From contig NZ_JAQBOF010000035.1 of NCBI RefSeq assembly GCF_028288185.1, positions 1 through 64,000 on the forward strand: DNA of 64,000 bases, written 5' to 3'. Every line of letters begins with the position of its first letter. The stretch's first letter is position 1. Both the position numbers and the translations under genes were made by a program. The notes under the pieces were generated by a model. The model was not told the origin of the DNA. It did not search any database and saw only the letters and a program-made list of their open reading frames with translations. Shown here in pieces: positions 26,684 to 35,543 of the stretch. This DNA comes from Mucilaginibacter sp. Its GTDB lineage: Bacteria; Bacteroidota; Bacteroidia; Sphingobacteriales; Sphingobacteriaceae.

Positions 26684-27268
26684 ATGCAGGCAGATAAAGA
26701 AATACAAAAATGGACGCTGATTAACGAGCAAGATGTATCCCCTAGTCCGTGGTTTCCGGTGCTTAAACATACCGTTAAGCTGGCTAATGGAAGTATTATT
26801 GATGATTATTATTTTTCCCCATTAGGCGATGTGGTGCAAGTGCTTGCCATCACCAAAAACAACGAAGTGGTGCTGGTAAAACAATACAAGCATGCGCTAG
26901 GCGAAATTTTATTGGAACTGCCCGGCGGTATGCAGCAAAAAAACAAGTCGGTTATTCAGTCAGCATTAAATGAGTTAGAAGAAGAAACCGGCATCAAAGC
27001 CACTGCCGGCCAGTTAATATCATTAGGAAAAATCGCCAACAACCCCACCAAACTAAAACAAGTTACCTACGGTTTTATACTTTTTAATGCCGAGTTTAAC
27101 ACGGTACAAAAACTGGATGCTACCGAGGATATACAAGTGTTAACAGTGCCTGCACCCGAAGTATTAAAAATGGCTATCAACAACGAAATATACGTAACCG
27201 ACTCTCTAAATTTTATATTGAAAGCCGCCTTAGCTTATCCGGATATTTTTGAGTTAACTAGCCGGTAA
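26684..27268 (+). CDS. Nudix hydrolase with altered Nudix box
   Basis: The 194-residue protein resembles ADP-ribose pyrophosphatases of the Nudix family: LPGGMQQKNKSVIQSALNEL (about 85-104), then EEETGI. The catalytic ELxEE part is intact, but the first Glu of GX5E is Lys and the Arg of REUXEE is Asn. It may retain activity through the metal-binding Glu residues, or have changed substrate. It lies 29 bases before dihydroorotase, so the two could be co-transcribed, although a -7 box is visible between them. Confidence 0.85.
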   Translation: MQADKEIQKWTLINEQDVSPSPWFPVLKHTVKLANGSIIDDYYFSPLGDVVQVLAITKNNEVVLVKQYKHALGEILLELPGGMQQKNKSVIQSALNELEEETGIKATAGQLISLGKIANNPTKLKQVTYGFILFNAEFNTVQKLDATEDIQVLTVPAPEVLKMAINNEIYVTDSLNFILKAALAYPDIFELTSR

Positions 27269-27285
27269 CTATTGCCGCGCATTTG

Positions 27286-27293
27286 TATATTTG
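27286..27293 (+). promoter_or_regulatory. Candidate -7 box for dihydroorotase (possibly leaderless)
   Basis: TATATTTG matches TAnnTTTG and ends only 4 bases before the ATG at 27298. If used, transcription would begin at or within a base or two of the start codon. Confidence 0.35.
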
Positions 27294-27297
27294 CTCT

Positions 27298-28632
27298 ATG
27301 TCAACTATCCTGATCAAAGCCGCCACCGTTGTAAACGAAAACCAGCAATACATTGCTGATATTTTAGTAAAGGATGGCTTGATCGATAAGATAGCATCGA
27401 ATATTGATGTAACTGCTGATAAAGTGATCAATGCGGAAGGCTTGCATCTTTTACCTGGCGCTATTGACGACCAGGTACATTTTCGCGAGCCGGGGTTAAC
27501 GCATAAAGCTAATATTCATTCAGAATCACGCGCGGCTGTGGCGGGTGGCATTACTTCTTTTATGGAGATGCCTAATACAGTACCTAATGCCTTAACTCAG
27601 CAATTACTCGAAGATAAATATGCCATAGCTGCTAATAATTCATTAGCTAACTACTCCTTCTTTATGGGTGCCTCTAACAATAATTTAGATGAGGTTTTAC
27701 GTACCGATATTAAAAATGTTTGCGGCATTAAAGTTTTTATGGGATCATCAACCGGGAATATGCTGGTGGATAACCCGGCTACGCTGGAGCAATTGTTCGC
27801 GCAATCGCCTATGCTAATCGCTACACATTGTGAGGATGAGGCTACCATACAAAGTAATTTGGCCCATTACAAACAATTAATGGGAGACAATATCCCCGTT
27901 AGGCTACACCCTAAAATACGCAGCGAAGAGGCTTGTTATTTGTCATCATCTATGGCTGTCGCCTTAGCTAAAAAGCATAATACACGTTTGCATATCCTGC
28001 ATATATCAACAGAAAAAGAAACGCATTTATTTGATAATAAAACACCATTAAAAGACAAACGGATAACTGCCGAGGCTTGTGTACATCATCTATGGTTCAG
28101 TAATAAAGATTATGAAACTAAGGGCAACCTGATTAAATGGAACCCTGCGATAAAAACAGAAAATGACCGTGATGGTATTTTAGCGGCAGTTTTAGATGGC
28201 CGTATTGATGTTATAGCTACCGACCACGCCCCGCATACTATAGAAGAAAAAGCACTACCCTATTTACAGGCACCATCTGGCGGGCCATTGGTACAACACG
28301 CTTTACCGGCTATGCTTGAACTATACCACCACGGTAAAATAACACTAGAACAAATAGCCGAGAAAATGGCGCACAATGTGGCTATTTGCTTCGAGATGGA
28401 AAAACGCGGCTTTATCCGTGAAGGCTATTTTGCCGATTTGGTGTTGGTTGACCTGCACAAACCATGGCAGGTAAATAAAGATAACATCCTATACAAATGC
28501 AAATGGAGCCCGTTTGAAGGGACAACTTTCCGGTCAGCTATTAAACATACCATTGTATCAGGTAATTTGGCATGGAGCGATGGGAAGTTTGTTAGTGAGG
28601 TTGCAGGAAAGCGGTTGAGTTTTGTGAGATAA
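27298..28632 (+). CDS. pyrC: Dihydroorotase
   Basis: The 444-residue amidohydrolase has DDQVHFREPGLTHKANI (about 56-72), the carboxylated-Lys region CGIKVFMGSSTG, metal-binding His in ATHCEDE and LHILHIS, and the catalytic Asp in ATDHAPHT. It closes carbamoyl-aspartate to dihydroorotate in pyrimidine synthesis. The first His of the usual HxH is Gln; I recall this DDQVHFREPG form as common in Bacteroidota. The ATG at 27298 (MSTILIKAATVV) is preferred over an upstream TTG at 27283. It follows the Nudix gene by 29 bases. Confidence 0.92.
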   Translation: MSTILIKAATVVNENQQYIADILVKDGLIDKIASNIDVTADKVINAEGLHLLPGAIDDQVHFREPGLTHKANIHSESRAAVAGGITSFMEMPNTVPNALTQQLLEDKYAIAANNSLANYSFFMGASNNNLDEVLRTDIKNVCGIKVFMGSSTGNMLVDNPATLEQLFAQSPMLIATHCEDEATIQSNLAHYKQLMGDNIPVRLHPKIRSEEACYLSSSMAVALAKKHNTRLHILHISTEKETHLFDNKTPLKDKRITAEACVHHLWFSNKDYETKGNLIKWNPAIKTENDRDGILAAVLDGRIDVIATDHAPHTIEEKALPYLQAPSGGPLVQHALPAMLELYHHGKITLEQIAEKMAHNVAICFEMEKRGFIREGYFADLVLVDLHKPWQVNKDNILYKCKWSPFEGTTFRSAIKHTIVSGNLAWSDGKFVSEVAGKRLSFVR

Positions 28633-28640
28633 AAACGCTA

Positions 28641-28736
28641 TTGTCATTGCGAGCGTAGCGTAGCAATCGCAAGCAGAAAAGCGTAGGTCATGCACAATTC
28701 GCGATTGCCACGCTCGTTCCTCACTTGCAATGACAA
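28641..28736. repeat. Dispersed long hairpin, GTCATTGCGAG variant (copy 3)
   Basis: Arms 28641-28670 (TTGTCATTGCGAGCGTAGCG...) and 28701-28736 (ending CACTTGCAATGACAA) are imperfect inverted repeats. It lies between the convergent dihydroorotase and SRPBCC genes and could act as a bidirectional terminator. Confidence 0.7.
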
Positions 28737-28744
28737 AGGGAATT

Positions 28745-29182
28745 TTACTTCACCTCCCCATCCTCAATCATTTTTTTCATCGCGCCAAAAATATACTGCC
28801 AATTTTGTTCTGAATGTTCTTTGGCAGCTTCATCTTTAATATTTTCCTGGCCAACCTCTAAAGTAGTTATGCCATCTTTTTCTATAAGGTTATAGCTAAC
28901 ATTCTGGTAGTTTTCGGGCTTGTCTTCCGTTCCGCCCATACTGCTCCAATAACTATATTTAATATAAGTTCCCGGTGTTATTTCCAATATCTTTCCATGA
29001 TCTTCGTAGGTTTTACCTTCCCACTCACCGCTCCATATAATATCGCTGCCCGCTTTCCAGTCTGATTGTACATTGGTACCAAAAAAGTATTGTTTTACAA
29101 TTGCCGGGTCTGTTAATGCTTTCCAAACCAACGCAGCAGGTGCGTTAACAGTAATAGTTGTTTTTAAAGTGATGCTTGTCAT
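28745..29182 (-). CDS. SRPBCC (AHSA1-like) domain protein
   Basis: The 145-residue protein has the START/AHSA1 fold signature: TITVNAPAALVWKALTDPA (about 8-26), then YFFGTNVQSDWKAGSDIIW and the C-terminal helix ending IFGAMKKMIEDG. These proteins bind hydrophobic ligands or act as Hsp90 co-chaperone-like domains; no enzyme activity can be read. It is 114 bases downstream of a WYL-type regulator gene on the same strand, with a 9-bp inverted repeat between them, suggesting regulation by that protein. Confidence 0.88.
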   Translation of the reverse strand: MTSITLKTTITVNAPAALVWKALTDPAIVKQYFFGTNVQSDWKAGSDIIWSGEWEGKTYEDHGKILEITPGTYIKYSYWSSMGGTEDKPENYQNVSYNLIEKDGITTLEVGQENIKDEAAKEHSEQNWQYIFGAMKKMIEDGEVK

Positions 29183-29207
29183 GATGATTTGCTTTAAGTT
29201 TAAAATT

Positions 29208-29230
29208 AACAGATAGTAATTCTATCTGTT
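29208..29230. promoter_or_regulatory. Candidate operator upstream of the SRPBCC gene
   Basis: AACAGATAG (29208-29216), five-base spacer, CTATCTGTT (29222-29230): a perfect 9-bp inverted repeat 26-48 bases before the SRPBCC start and between it and the WYL regulator. The symmetry suits a dimeric DNA-binding protein. Confidence 0.45.
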
Positions 29231-29296
29231 TGCAAATAAAACAGGTGCTAATGACAACCCTATGTCAGTAGGTTTAAAATAATTGGGCGGCGACTA

Positions 29297-30256
29297 TTAA
29301 TACGTTATATCAGTAAAATTCCGCTGCAATAACTTCTCTGCCAACTCCTTCACCCTATCTTTTAAACTATCAGGCGTTATTATCTCCGCTTTTTCGCCGT
29401 ACATCATATACCAGCGGGCAAAACCTTCGAGCGAATTGGTTAAGAAAGTCATCTCCACATTATCGCCTATTTGCTTTTCGGATATAAAGCCGCTATAATA
29501 TTTCTGATTCTCCAAATGCGAATGAATACTTTTATCAACCAATATAACTACGGCATCCACTTCCCTGTCTTTTATGGTTTGGGTTATATAATCTTTCAAT
29601 GATGGGTGTTCTTCGGTAAAATGCTCTTCAGTTACCGTCAGGTTTTTTATGCGATCGGTCCTGAAATCGCGATAGGCGTTTCTTAATCGGCAATAAGCTA
29701 TTAAATGCCAGTATCCGCTCATAAAAAAAATACCTATAGGCTCTACATATCTTTTGGTATGTTCCTGGCTATGTTGGGCAAAATAGTTAAGCGCCAATAC
29801 TTTTTTTTGCGATATGCTATGTAGTATAGTTTGGATATGATCGTTGTTAGCCGTCTCTGGCATGTTCATCGTTTTTAATACCTCTATCCTATTATCCATA
29901 CCCTCCAACAAATCCTTTTCGGTAGTTTTTAATATAGCCCGCACCTTATACATAGCCGATTTATAGTGCGCCATAGTAGATGTATCGGTTAGCTTCTCTA
30001 CAAATTTTTCGGCAGTTAAAAACGCGGTGGCTTCTTCTTTGGTGAACATTACTGGCGGCAAGCGGTAACCATCCATTATAGAATAACCAACCCCTGCTTC
30101 GCCAATTAAAGGTATACCGGCTTCTTCCAGGGTTTTCACATCGCGGTAAACGGTACGCAGGCTAATATTAAAACGTTCTGCAATATCAGCAGCTTTTACT
30201 ATCCTGCGCGATTGTAATTGTATTAAAATGGCTGATATACGATCGATCCGATTCAT
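29297..30256 (-). CDS. YafY-type transcriptional regulator (HTH_11 + WYL)
   Basis: The 319-residue protein starts with an HTH_11/DeoR-like helix-turn-helix (VKAADIAERFNISLRTVYRD, about 19-38), followed by a linker and a WYL domain (about 140-210, with YWHLIAYCRLRNAYRDFR) and a WCX C-terminal domain. WYL domains sense nucleotides or other small ligands. It is encoded upstream of an SRPBCC gene and divergent from the DUF2007 gene at 30306. The SRPBCC gene is its most likely target. Confidence 0.9.
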   Translation of the reverse strand: MNRIDRISAILIQLQSRRIVKAADIAERFNISLRTVYRDVKTLEEAGIPLIGEAGVGYSIMDGYRLPPVMFTKEEATAFLTAEKFVEKLTDTSTMAHYKSAMYKVRAILKTTEKDLLEGMDNRIEVLKTMNMPETANNDHIQTILHSISQKKVLALNYFAQHSQEHTKRYVEPIGIFFMSGYWHLIAYCRLRNAYRDFRTDRIKNLTVTEEHFTEEHPSLKDYITQTIKDREVDAVVILVDKSIHSHLENQKYYSGFISEKQIGDNVEMTFLTNSLEGFARWYMMYGEKAEIITPDSLKDRVKELAEKLLQRNFTDITY

Positions 30257-30305
30257 TATCGCAAATTAAAAAAAACAAACTACATTTGATCAACATTACC
30301 TTATT

Positions 30306-30719
30306 ATGGAAGACAAAATTGTAACTCTTGAAGCTTATTACGACCCTATGCTGGCCGAAATTATACTTGGTCGATTAGAAGCCAACGGTATACCTTGTTT
30401 TTTAGCAGATGAAAATACCTTAGCTGCAAATCCATTTTATAACCAGGCAATAGGTGGTGTTAAAATAAAAGTATTTGAACACGATCTTGAAAAATGCAGA
30501 GCAATACTGGCCGAAAAAGTTGTCCCACAATCCGTTGATGAAGAATTGATCAGTTGCCCCAACTGTCAGTCAACAAACGTAAGTTATGGGCCTGCTCCCA
30601 TTAAAAAAAACTGGTTCAGCATACTTATATCATTTCTTTTATCTACTTATCCGGTACATCTTCATCGTATATGGACCTGCGCCGATTGCGGTACTAATTT
30701 TGATCAGCCTGCAAGCTAA
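30306..30719 (+). CDS. DUF2007 domain protein with C-terminal zinc-ribbon-like Cys
   Basis: Residues 1-70 match the DUF2007 (putative signal-transducing) domain: AEIILGRLEANGIPCFLADE and GGVKIKVFEHDLEKCRAIL. The C-terminal part has two Cys pairs, CPNCQST (about 80) and CADCG (about 130), which could form a zinc ribbon around a hydrophobic stretch. Function is unknown. It is divergent from the WYL regulator (49-base gap). Confidence 0.8.
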   Translation: MEDKIVTLEAYYDPMLAEIILGRLEANGIPCFLADENTLAANPFYNQAIGGVKIKVFEHDLEKCRAILAEKVVPQSVDEELISCPNCQSTNVSYGPAPIKKNWFSILISFLLSTYPVHLHRIWTCADCGTNFDQPAS

Positions 30720-30781
30720 CAACCTCAACTATTGTAATTATAGGGATAGATAATTACAGGACTTATTTTTTATATTGCATA

Positions 30782-31795
30782 ATGTACAACCGCCGAAAGT
30801 TCATCAAGCTATCATCTATAACCGCTTCATTAACAGCGTTATCCGCATCATCAATTGCATCTGTTTTAAAAACCGAGGCGGCAAATCATCCTATTGTAAT
30901 ATCAACCTGGGATTTTGGCGTTGCCGCCAATAAAGAAGCCTGGAAAATATTATCGAAAGGCGGGCGTTCGCTTGATGCCGTTGAGGCCGGTGCCAAAATA
31001 CCTGAAGCTGATTTAAAGAATCATAGTGTAGGCAGAGCCGGTTACCCGGACCGCGATGGCCATGTTACTTTAGACGCCTGCATTATGGACGAGCAAGGCA
31101 ATTGCGGCGCTGTAGCGGGAATGGAAGATATAGCTCACCCTATATCGGTAGCGCGGTTGGTAATGGAAAAAACCCCACACGTTTTATTGGTTGGCGATGG
31201 TGCCCGGCAATTCGCTATTGAACAAGGTTTTAAAGCAGAAAAGCTATTAACCCCCGAATCAGAAATAGCCTGGAAAAAATGGCTGGTAAAGCACGAGTAT
31301 AAACCTATAATGAATAGCGAGAACCAAATGCCGGGCGGTAAATACAATCATGATACTATTGGTATGCTGGCTATTGATGCCAAAGGCAACATATCCGGCG
31401 CTTGTACTACCAGCGGGATGGCATGGAAAATGCATGGCCGGGTGGGCGACAGCCCGATCATTGGCGCTGGCCTATATGTAGATAATGAGGTAGGCGGCGC
31501 AACATCAACCGGTGTAGGCGAAGAAGTGATACGCAATGTAGGCAGCTTTTTAGTGGTCGAATTGATGCGACACGGATATTCTCCGCAGGACGCTTGTAAA
31601 GAAGCCTGCAGGCGCATTATTAAAAAGAAACCCGATACTGTTAAGGAAATACAGGTTGGCTTTTTAGCGATCAACAAAAAAGGAGAATATGGAGCATACG
31701 CCTTACATAAAGGATTCACCTTCGCGGTATGCGATGCAAAGAAGCAGGATTTGATTATCCCCGGCAAATATTTTTATGAGACTGTAAAGGATTAA
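30782..31795 (+). CDS. Glycosylasparaginase (N4-(beta-N-acetylglucosaminyl)-L-asparaginase)
   Basis: The 337-residue Ntn-hydrolase has the autocleavage site HDTIGM (about 196-201), where Thr becomes the N-terminal nucleophile of the beta chain, and the GVGEEVIRNVGS segment of the family. The N-terminus MYNRRKFIKLSSITA resembles a Tat or lipoprotein-independent export signal (RRKFIK followed by a hydrophobic stretch to about 30), so it is likely periplasmic. It releases aspartate from N-glycan asparagine links. The next gene, cutC, is 51 bases downstream. Confidence 0.92.
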   Translation: MYNRRKFIKLSSITASLTALSASSIASVLKTEAANHPIVISTWDFGVAANKEAWKILSKGGRSLDAVEAGAKIPEADLKNHSVGRAGYPDRDGHVTLDACIMDEQGNCGAVAGMEDIAHPISVARLVMEKTPHVLLVGDGARQFAIEQGFKAEKLLTPESEIAWKKWLVKHEYKPIMNSENQMPGGKYNHDTIGMLAIDAKGNISGACTTSGMAWKMHGRVGDSPIIGAGLYVDNEVGGATSTGVGEEVIRNVGSFLVVELMRHGYSPQDACKEACRRIIKKKPDTVKEIQVGFLAINKKGEYGAYALHKGFTFAVCDAKKQDLIIPGKYFYETVKD

Positions 31796-31846
31796 ACTAT
31801 TACCAATAGTTTATATTTACGTAATAATTAATCCCCTGGCTAATTT

Positions 31847-32593
31847 ATGATCTCTTTAGAGGTTTGTGCAAATTCAATTACTTCGGCTTTGGCGGCACAG
31901 GAAGGGGGCGCTATACGGGTTGAACTATGCGATAACTTATACGCAGGCGGCACCACACCATCACCCGGTCAAATAACTACGGCACGCAAACTGCTCCACA
32001 TTAAATTATATGTATTGATACGCCCCCGCGGCAGTGATTTTTTATATACCGACATTGAATTTGACACCATGGTTGCCGATGTGAAATATTGCATTGAAGC
32101 AGGTTGTGATGGTATTGTAACAGGTATGCTTAACGCTGATGGCACGGTAGATAAAGAACGCTGCTCACAATTGGTACAGTTAGCCAAACAGGCCGGCCTG
32201 GGCGTTACCTTTCATCGCGCATTTGATATGTGCGCAGACCAATTCAACGCCCTTGAAGATATTATTGGAGTTGGTTTTGAGCGGATACTTACTTCGGGTG
32301 GTAAAAGTACGGCTATGGAAGGAGCGCGGGCAATTACAGAATTGGTTAAAAAAGCTAAAGGACGCATATCAATTATGGCAGGCAGTGGTATAACTGAAAT
32401 AAACGCAGCAGACCTTATTATGATAACCGGCGTAAAGGAAATACACGGTACGTTAGTAGCTCCGGTTAAAAGTAAAATGCAATATAAAAACGACTATATT
32501 GTTATGGGCAGCACTTATGGCGATGAATATGGCTATGAAGCAACCAGTGCAGAGCGTGTAAAAAATCTCCTGAAAAAAGTTAACGAGAAGTAA
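31847..32593 (+). CDS. cutC: CutC family protein
   Basis: The 248-residue TIM-barrel-like protein matches CutC throughout: LEVCANSITSALAAQEGGA, RVELCDNLYAGGTTPSPG (about 25-42), VLIRPRGSDFLY, VTFHRAFDMC and RILTSGGKSTA. CutC was named for copper homeostasis, but the copper role is disputed and the reaction is not established. Length is full. It follows the glycosylasparaginase in the same direction. It is convergent with the large metallopeptidase-like gene. Confidence 0.9.
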   Translation: MISLEVCANSITSALAAQEGGAIRVELCDNLYAGGTTPSPGQITTARKLLHIKLYVLIRPRGSDFLYTDIEFDTMVADVKYCIEAGCDGIVTGMLNADGTVDKERCSQLVQLAKQAGLGVTFHRAFDMCADQFNALEDIIGVGFERILTSGGKSTAMEGARAITELVKKAKGRISIMAGSGITEINAADLIMITGVKEIHGTLVAPVKSKMQYKNDYIVMGSTYGDEYGYEATSAERVKNLLKKVNEK

Positions 32594-32606
32594 TAATAGC
32601 AAGTGT

Positions 32607-32633
32607 ATTCACTCAATCACTCATTCACTCATT
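32607..32633. repeat. Octamer tandem repeat between convergent genes
   Basis: Three 8-base units (ATTCACTC, AATCACTC, ATTCACTC) run head to tail between the cutC stop and the end of the next gene. Unlike the heptamer arrays there is no inverted second half. Confidence 0.5.
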
Positions 32634-35439
32634 AAAAAAAGCTAACCGGCAATACCAATTCAATCACATGGGGTCCTACGGCACCAAAAAGATCCTGATC
32701 CAGCAAATAACTATATCGTACACCAAAAGTTAAAGGTTGCTGATTAAACCATTTGGTGTCAAAATACAACGTTGCGCCCGCAGATCGGAAATTGCTTTTA
32801 TATAAAGTTTTGTTGGTCAGAAAAAAACTGCCTTGTGTATAATCAAAAAAAGCATCGCCACGTATCCGTAAAAAATAAACGGTGTTTGCTATACCCGCAT
32901 CCAGGTATGCTATAGGGAAATGATAATCAACCCCAATTTTATTCATAGTATACAAATTCTCGGCGGTATAGCCCCGACTAAACGGAAAGTTATTAGAGAA
33001 GCTAATTACATTGTCCGCGCCTTTTTCCTGGTGGGCACCACTAATAATAAGGTTATGGTTACTAAATAATCCGGGGAGATATAATGCCCCTGTTGCCAGC
33101 AATTGGCTGGCGCTTATATTAGTAATAGCTGTTTTGTAATTAAGGGTAAGGCTTTCGCCAAAGCGTGGGTAAATATTTTGCTTTGCCTGCTGTACATGGC
33201 TGGCAAATGATATGGTATTGTTTACATACATATAGGCCTGGTTTAATATGCTTTGCAAGCCACTAAACATTGTACGGCTATAATGTAATGAAGAGCTGAT
33301 ACTTAACCCGGTTAATTGTTTACCACTGCTTAAATTAAAAGGCAGTTGCAAACCGCCGTGTATATCGCTTTCGTTCCAATAAATTTTTGTGGTTTTATAT
33401 AAGGCTCGTCTATCCAGCGTATAATCAAACCCTGCTGATATATATGGGAACCACGCACCATATACCGCGTCAACGCCGATCTCTTTATAGCCTTCATCCC
33501 GGTTATAGTTAAACAACAATTGCGATTGCAGGGTATTCAACACATTCTCCCCTTCTAATGTAACTGTGTAGTTAGGGTCGCTAAAATCGGGTATCAGGCT
33601 ATGGAAATTTAATAAATGGTAGCCTTTATTATATTTAGTAACCGGCATTGGTTTATTAGGCACCCCTGCCAATAAATTGGTTGACGAATCTCTTTTTAGA
33701 GCAGACACATTAAAATCAGGCAAACCAACGGGGATGCTATTATCAGGCAATGCGGTCCATTGAGCGGCATTATTATTAGCTTGTTTAAGTTGGTACCCAA
33801 ACGCCGTAAACTCTACCCAGGCCAGCTTATTTGCTGTTGCAGCAGGTTGATACCTGTTTATACCTGTATTATCAATGGCATACAGTTTACCGTTGGTTGC
33901 ATTAACCGCAAATAATCGGTCATTCATCCCGGTAGTTGCCGAGAAATAGATCATATCGCCCTGCACTGCCGGGAAAGCAACCGGCTGGTACGAAAACGGT
34001 AATAAGTATTTAGAATTACCTGTTTTAATATCAATAATGGCCAGGCTCATTTTACCTTCAGTATTACGCACTGCCGATACCAGTTTATCATCACCATAAA
34101 ATTTAGGGTACGTATAAAACAGGTTTTCTTTATTTGGTATAGCCGATATTAATTTACCATCAGCCGTATTTAATATGTACAGCTGATTAGTGCCTGATGG
34201 GTTAACCTGTACGGCTACTATGCTACTGCCATTATTACTAAATGATGGTGAAAAGTATTTAGTATGTTCGGTAAGCCGTTGCTCTTCGCCGGTATTGATA
34301 TCTAAAAGCTGTAGTTCGCTATAATCCCTATACCCCCAGCGCACATCAGGGTGTAAGGCCGCGTAAATAATTTTGCCATTGCTGTAGGCAAAATAATTAT
34401 CTAACGATAAAGACCTGGTACTTATCTTCTTCTCCTTACCGTTAGTGTTGATGGTAAATTGAGCCAACTTATTATAAGTGCTTTTCATGTAGATAATGGT
34501 ATTATCATCCACATAAACCGGGTATTCCTGGTTGGCAACAAAATGCTTGCCTTTATTAGTTGTCACCTCATCAGTTTTATACTGTTGCTTAAAATAAGCA
34601 AACCCGCTATTCCTAAAATCCGAAAAATTTTCGCCCGAATATTTTTTTATCGCTTTTTGCATTGGGTAAAACAGCCCGTTAAATGATGCCGCATCATGCG
34701 TTACTTTTTTCCAGAAATCGTCACCATATTTTTCGCGGCCATAAGCTACCATCATATATCCCATCGGGTACCAATCGGGTATATAATCAATTAACGACCC
34801 GTTACGCAGCTTCATCCAGCTATAATCTTTATGAGCATCCCATAATGCGCGGTACCCGTTAAAAAAATAAGGTAACCTTCCCCTGCCCTGTTGGCTTACA
34901 TGAGTTTCGTTAAAAACAGCATCACCCTCAAAAAACCAATTGGGTACAGCCAGGTCATTAGCTAATGATTGCCCACCGTCACCAAAAACCACGCGTAATG
35001 CCTTTGACAAGCCTACATTAAAATTATTGTACTGCTGCACATGCCTAAACTCATGTATAGCCAGTTGATCCGTCCACGGCAGGCTGCCTATTTCAAAACT
35101 ATTTTGATCGGGAGTTAAATAAAATTCGCTTCTAAAGGGGGCCAAACCCACATAAGCGTTTGATATGGTTGTTTGATTTTGCAGCAATATACTAACCGGC
35201 TTTTGTTTATAGCCGATGGTCGGTTGTATAGCGCCATTCATTCGTTGCACAATTTCTGCAACTCTTGATGCTACCGAATCCATCCCGGCAGGGAATATAA
35301 CTTTAGCTACCGGTGTATTTACTTGTTTCCATTTTATAGATGGTGGATTACCTCCAAATTGCTGCGCGTTTGCAGAAATTACGGAGGTAAAAATTAACAA
35401 TACTAATACTATTCTCAGGGGAGGTTTATTTTTTAGCAT
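32632..35439 (-). CDS. Secreted metallopeptidase-like, beta-propeller and outer-membrane barrel protein
   Basis: A signal peptide (MLKNKPPLRIVL..., cleavage near ANAQQ) is followed by a gluzincin-type HEFRH (residues 137-141 when numbered from the alternative ATG at 35463) and a candidate third ligand in PNWFFEGDA (Glu179), as in Peptidase_MA-like proteins. The middle (about 290-600) has WD40/TolB-like propeller repeats such as DINTGEEQRLTEHTKYFSPSF. The last about 300 residues are aromatic-rich beta strands ending in LPVSFF, a terminal Phe typical of outer-membrane barrels. I infer a surface or outer-membrane protease-like protein; activity is unproven. The start could also be 35463. Confidence 0.78.
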   Translation of the reverse strand: MLKNKPPLRIVLVLLIFTSVISANAQQFGGNPPSIKWKQVNTPVAKVIFPAGMDSVASRVAEIVQRMNGAIQPTIGYKQKPVSILLQNQTTISNAYVGLAPFRSEFYLTPDQNSFEIGSLPWTDQLAIHEFRHVQQYNNFNVGLSKALRVVFGDGGQSLANDLAVPNWFFEGDAVFNETHVSQQGRGRLPYFFNGYRALWDAHKDYSWMKLRNGSLIDYIPDWYPMGYMMVAYGREKYGDDFWKKVTHDAASFNGLFYPMQKAIKKYSGENFSDFRNSGFAYFKQQYKTDEVTTNKGKHFVANQEYPVYVDDNTIIYMKSTYNKLAQFTINTNGKEKKISTRSLSLDNYFAYSNGKIIYAALHPDVRWGYRDYSELQLLDINTGEEQRLTEHTKYFSPSFSNNGSSIVAVQVNPSGTNQLYILNTADGKLISAIPNKENLFYTYPKFYGDDKLVSAVRNTEGKMSLAIIDIKTGNSKYLLPFSYQPVAFPAVQGDMIYFSATTGMNDRLFAVNATNGKLYAIDNTGINRYQPAATANKLAWVEFTAFGYQLKQANNNAAQWTALPDNSIPVGLPDFNVSALKRDSSTNLLAGVPNKPMPVTKYNKGYHLLNFHSLIPDFSDPNYTVTLEGENVLNTLQSQLLFNYNRDEGYKEIGVDAVYGAWFPYISAGFDYTLDRRALYKTTKIYWNESDIHGGLQLPFNLSSGKQLTGLSISSSLHYSRTMFSGLQSILNQAYMYVNNTISFASHVQQAKQNIYPRFGESLTLNYKTAITNISASQLLATGALYLPGLFSNHNLIISGAHQEKGADNVISFSNNFPFSRGYTAENLYTMNKIGVDYHFPIAYLDAGIANTVYFLRIRGDAFFDYTQGSFFLTNKTLYKSNFRSAGATLYFDTKWFNQQPLTFGVRYSYLLDQDLFGAVGPHVIELVLPVSFF

Positions 35440-35513
35440 AAATGTGAAATTAAGAAATTTCAATCAAATAAGTCAATTCACAATATAATGACATACCGTG
35501 AGGTAAAACTAGC

Positions 35514-35521
35514 TACATTTG
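35514..35521 (+). promoter_or_regulatory. Candidate -7 box for hscA
   Basis: TACATTTG matches TAnnTTTG, ending 22 bases before the hscA ATG, a normal leader length. No clear -33 TTG was found. Confidence 0.4.
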
Positions 35522-35543
35522 CGCAATTGTTACATAATACATA

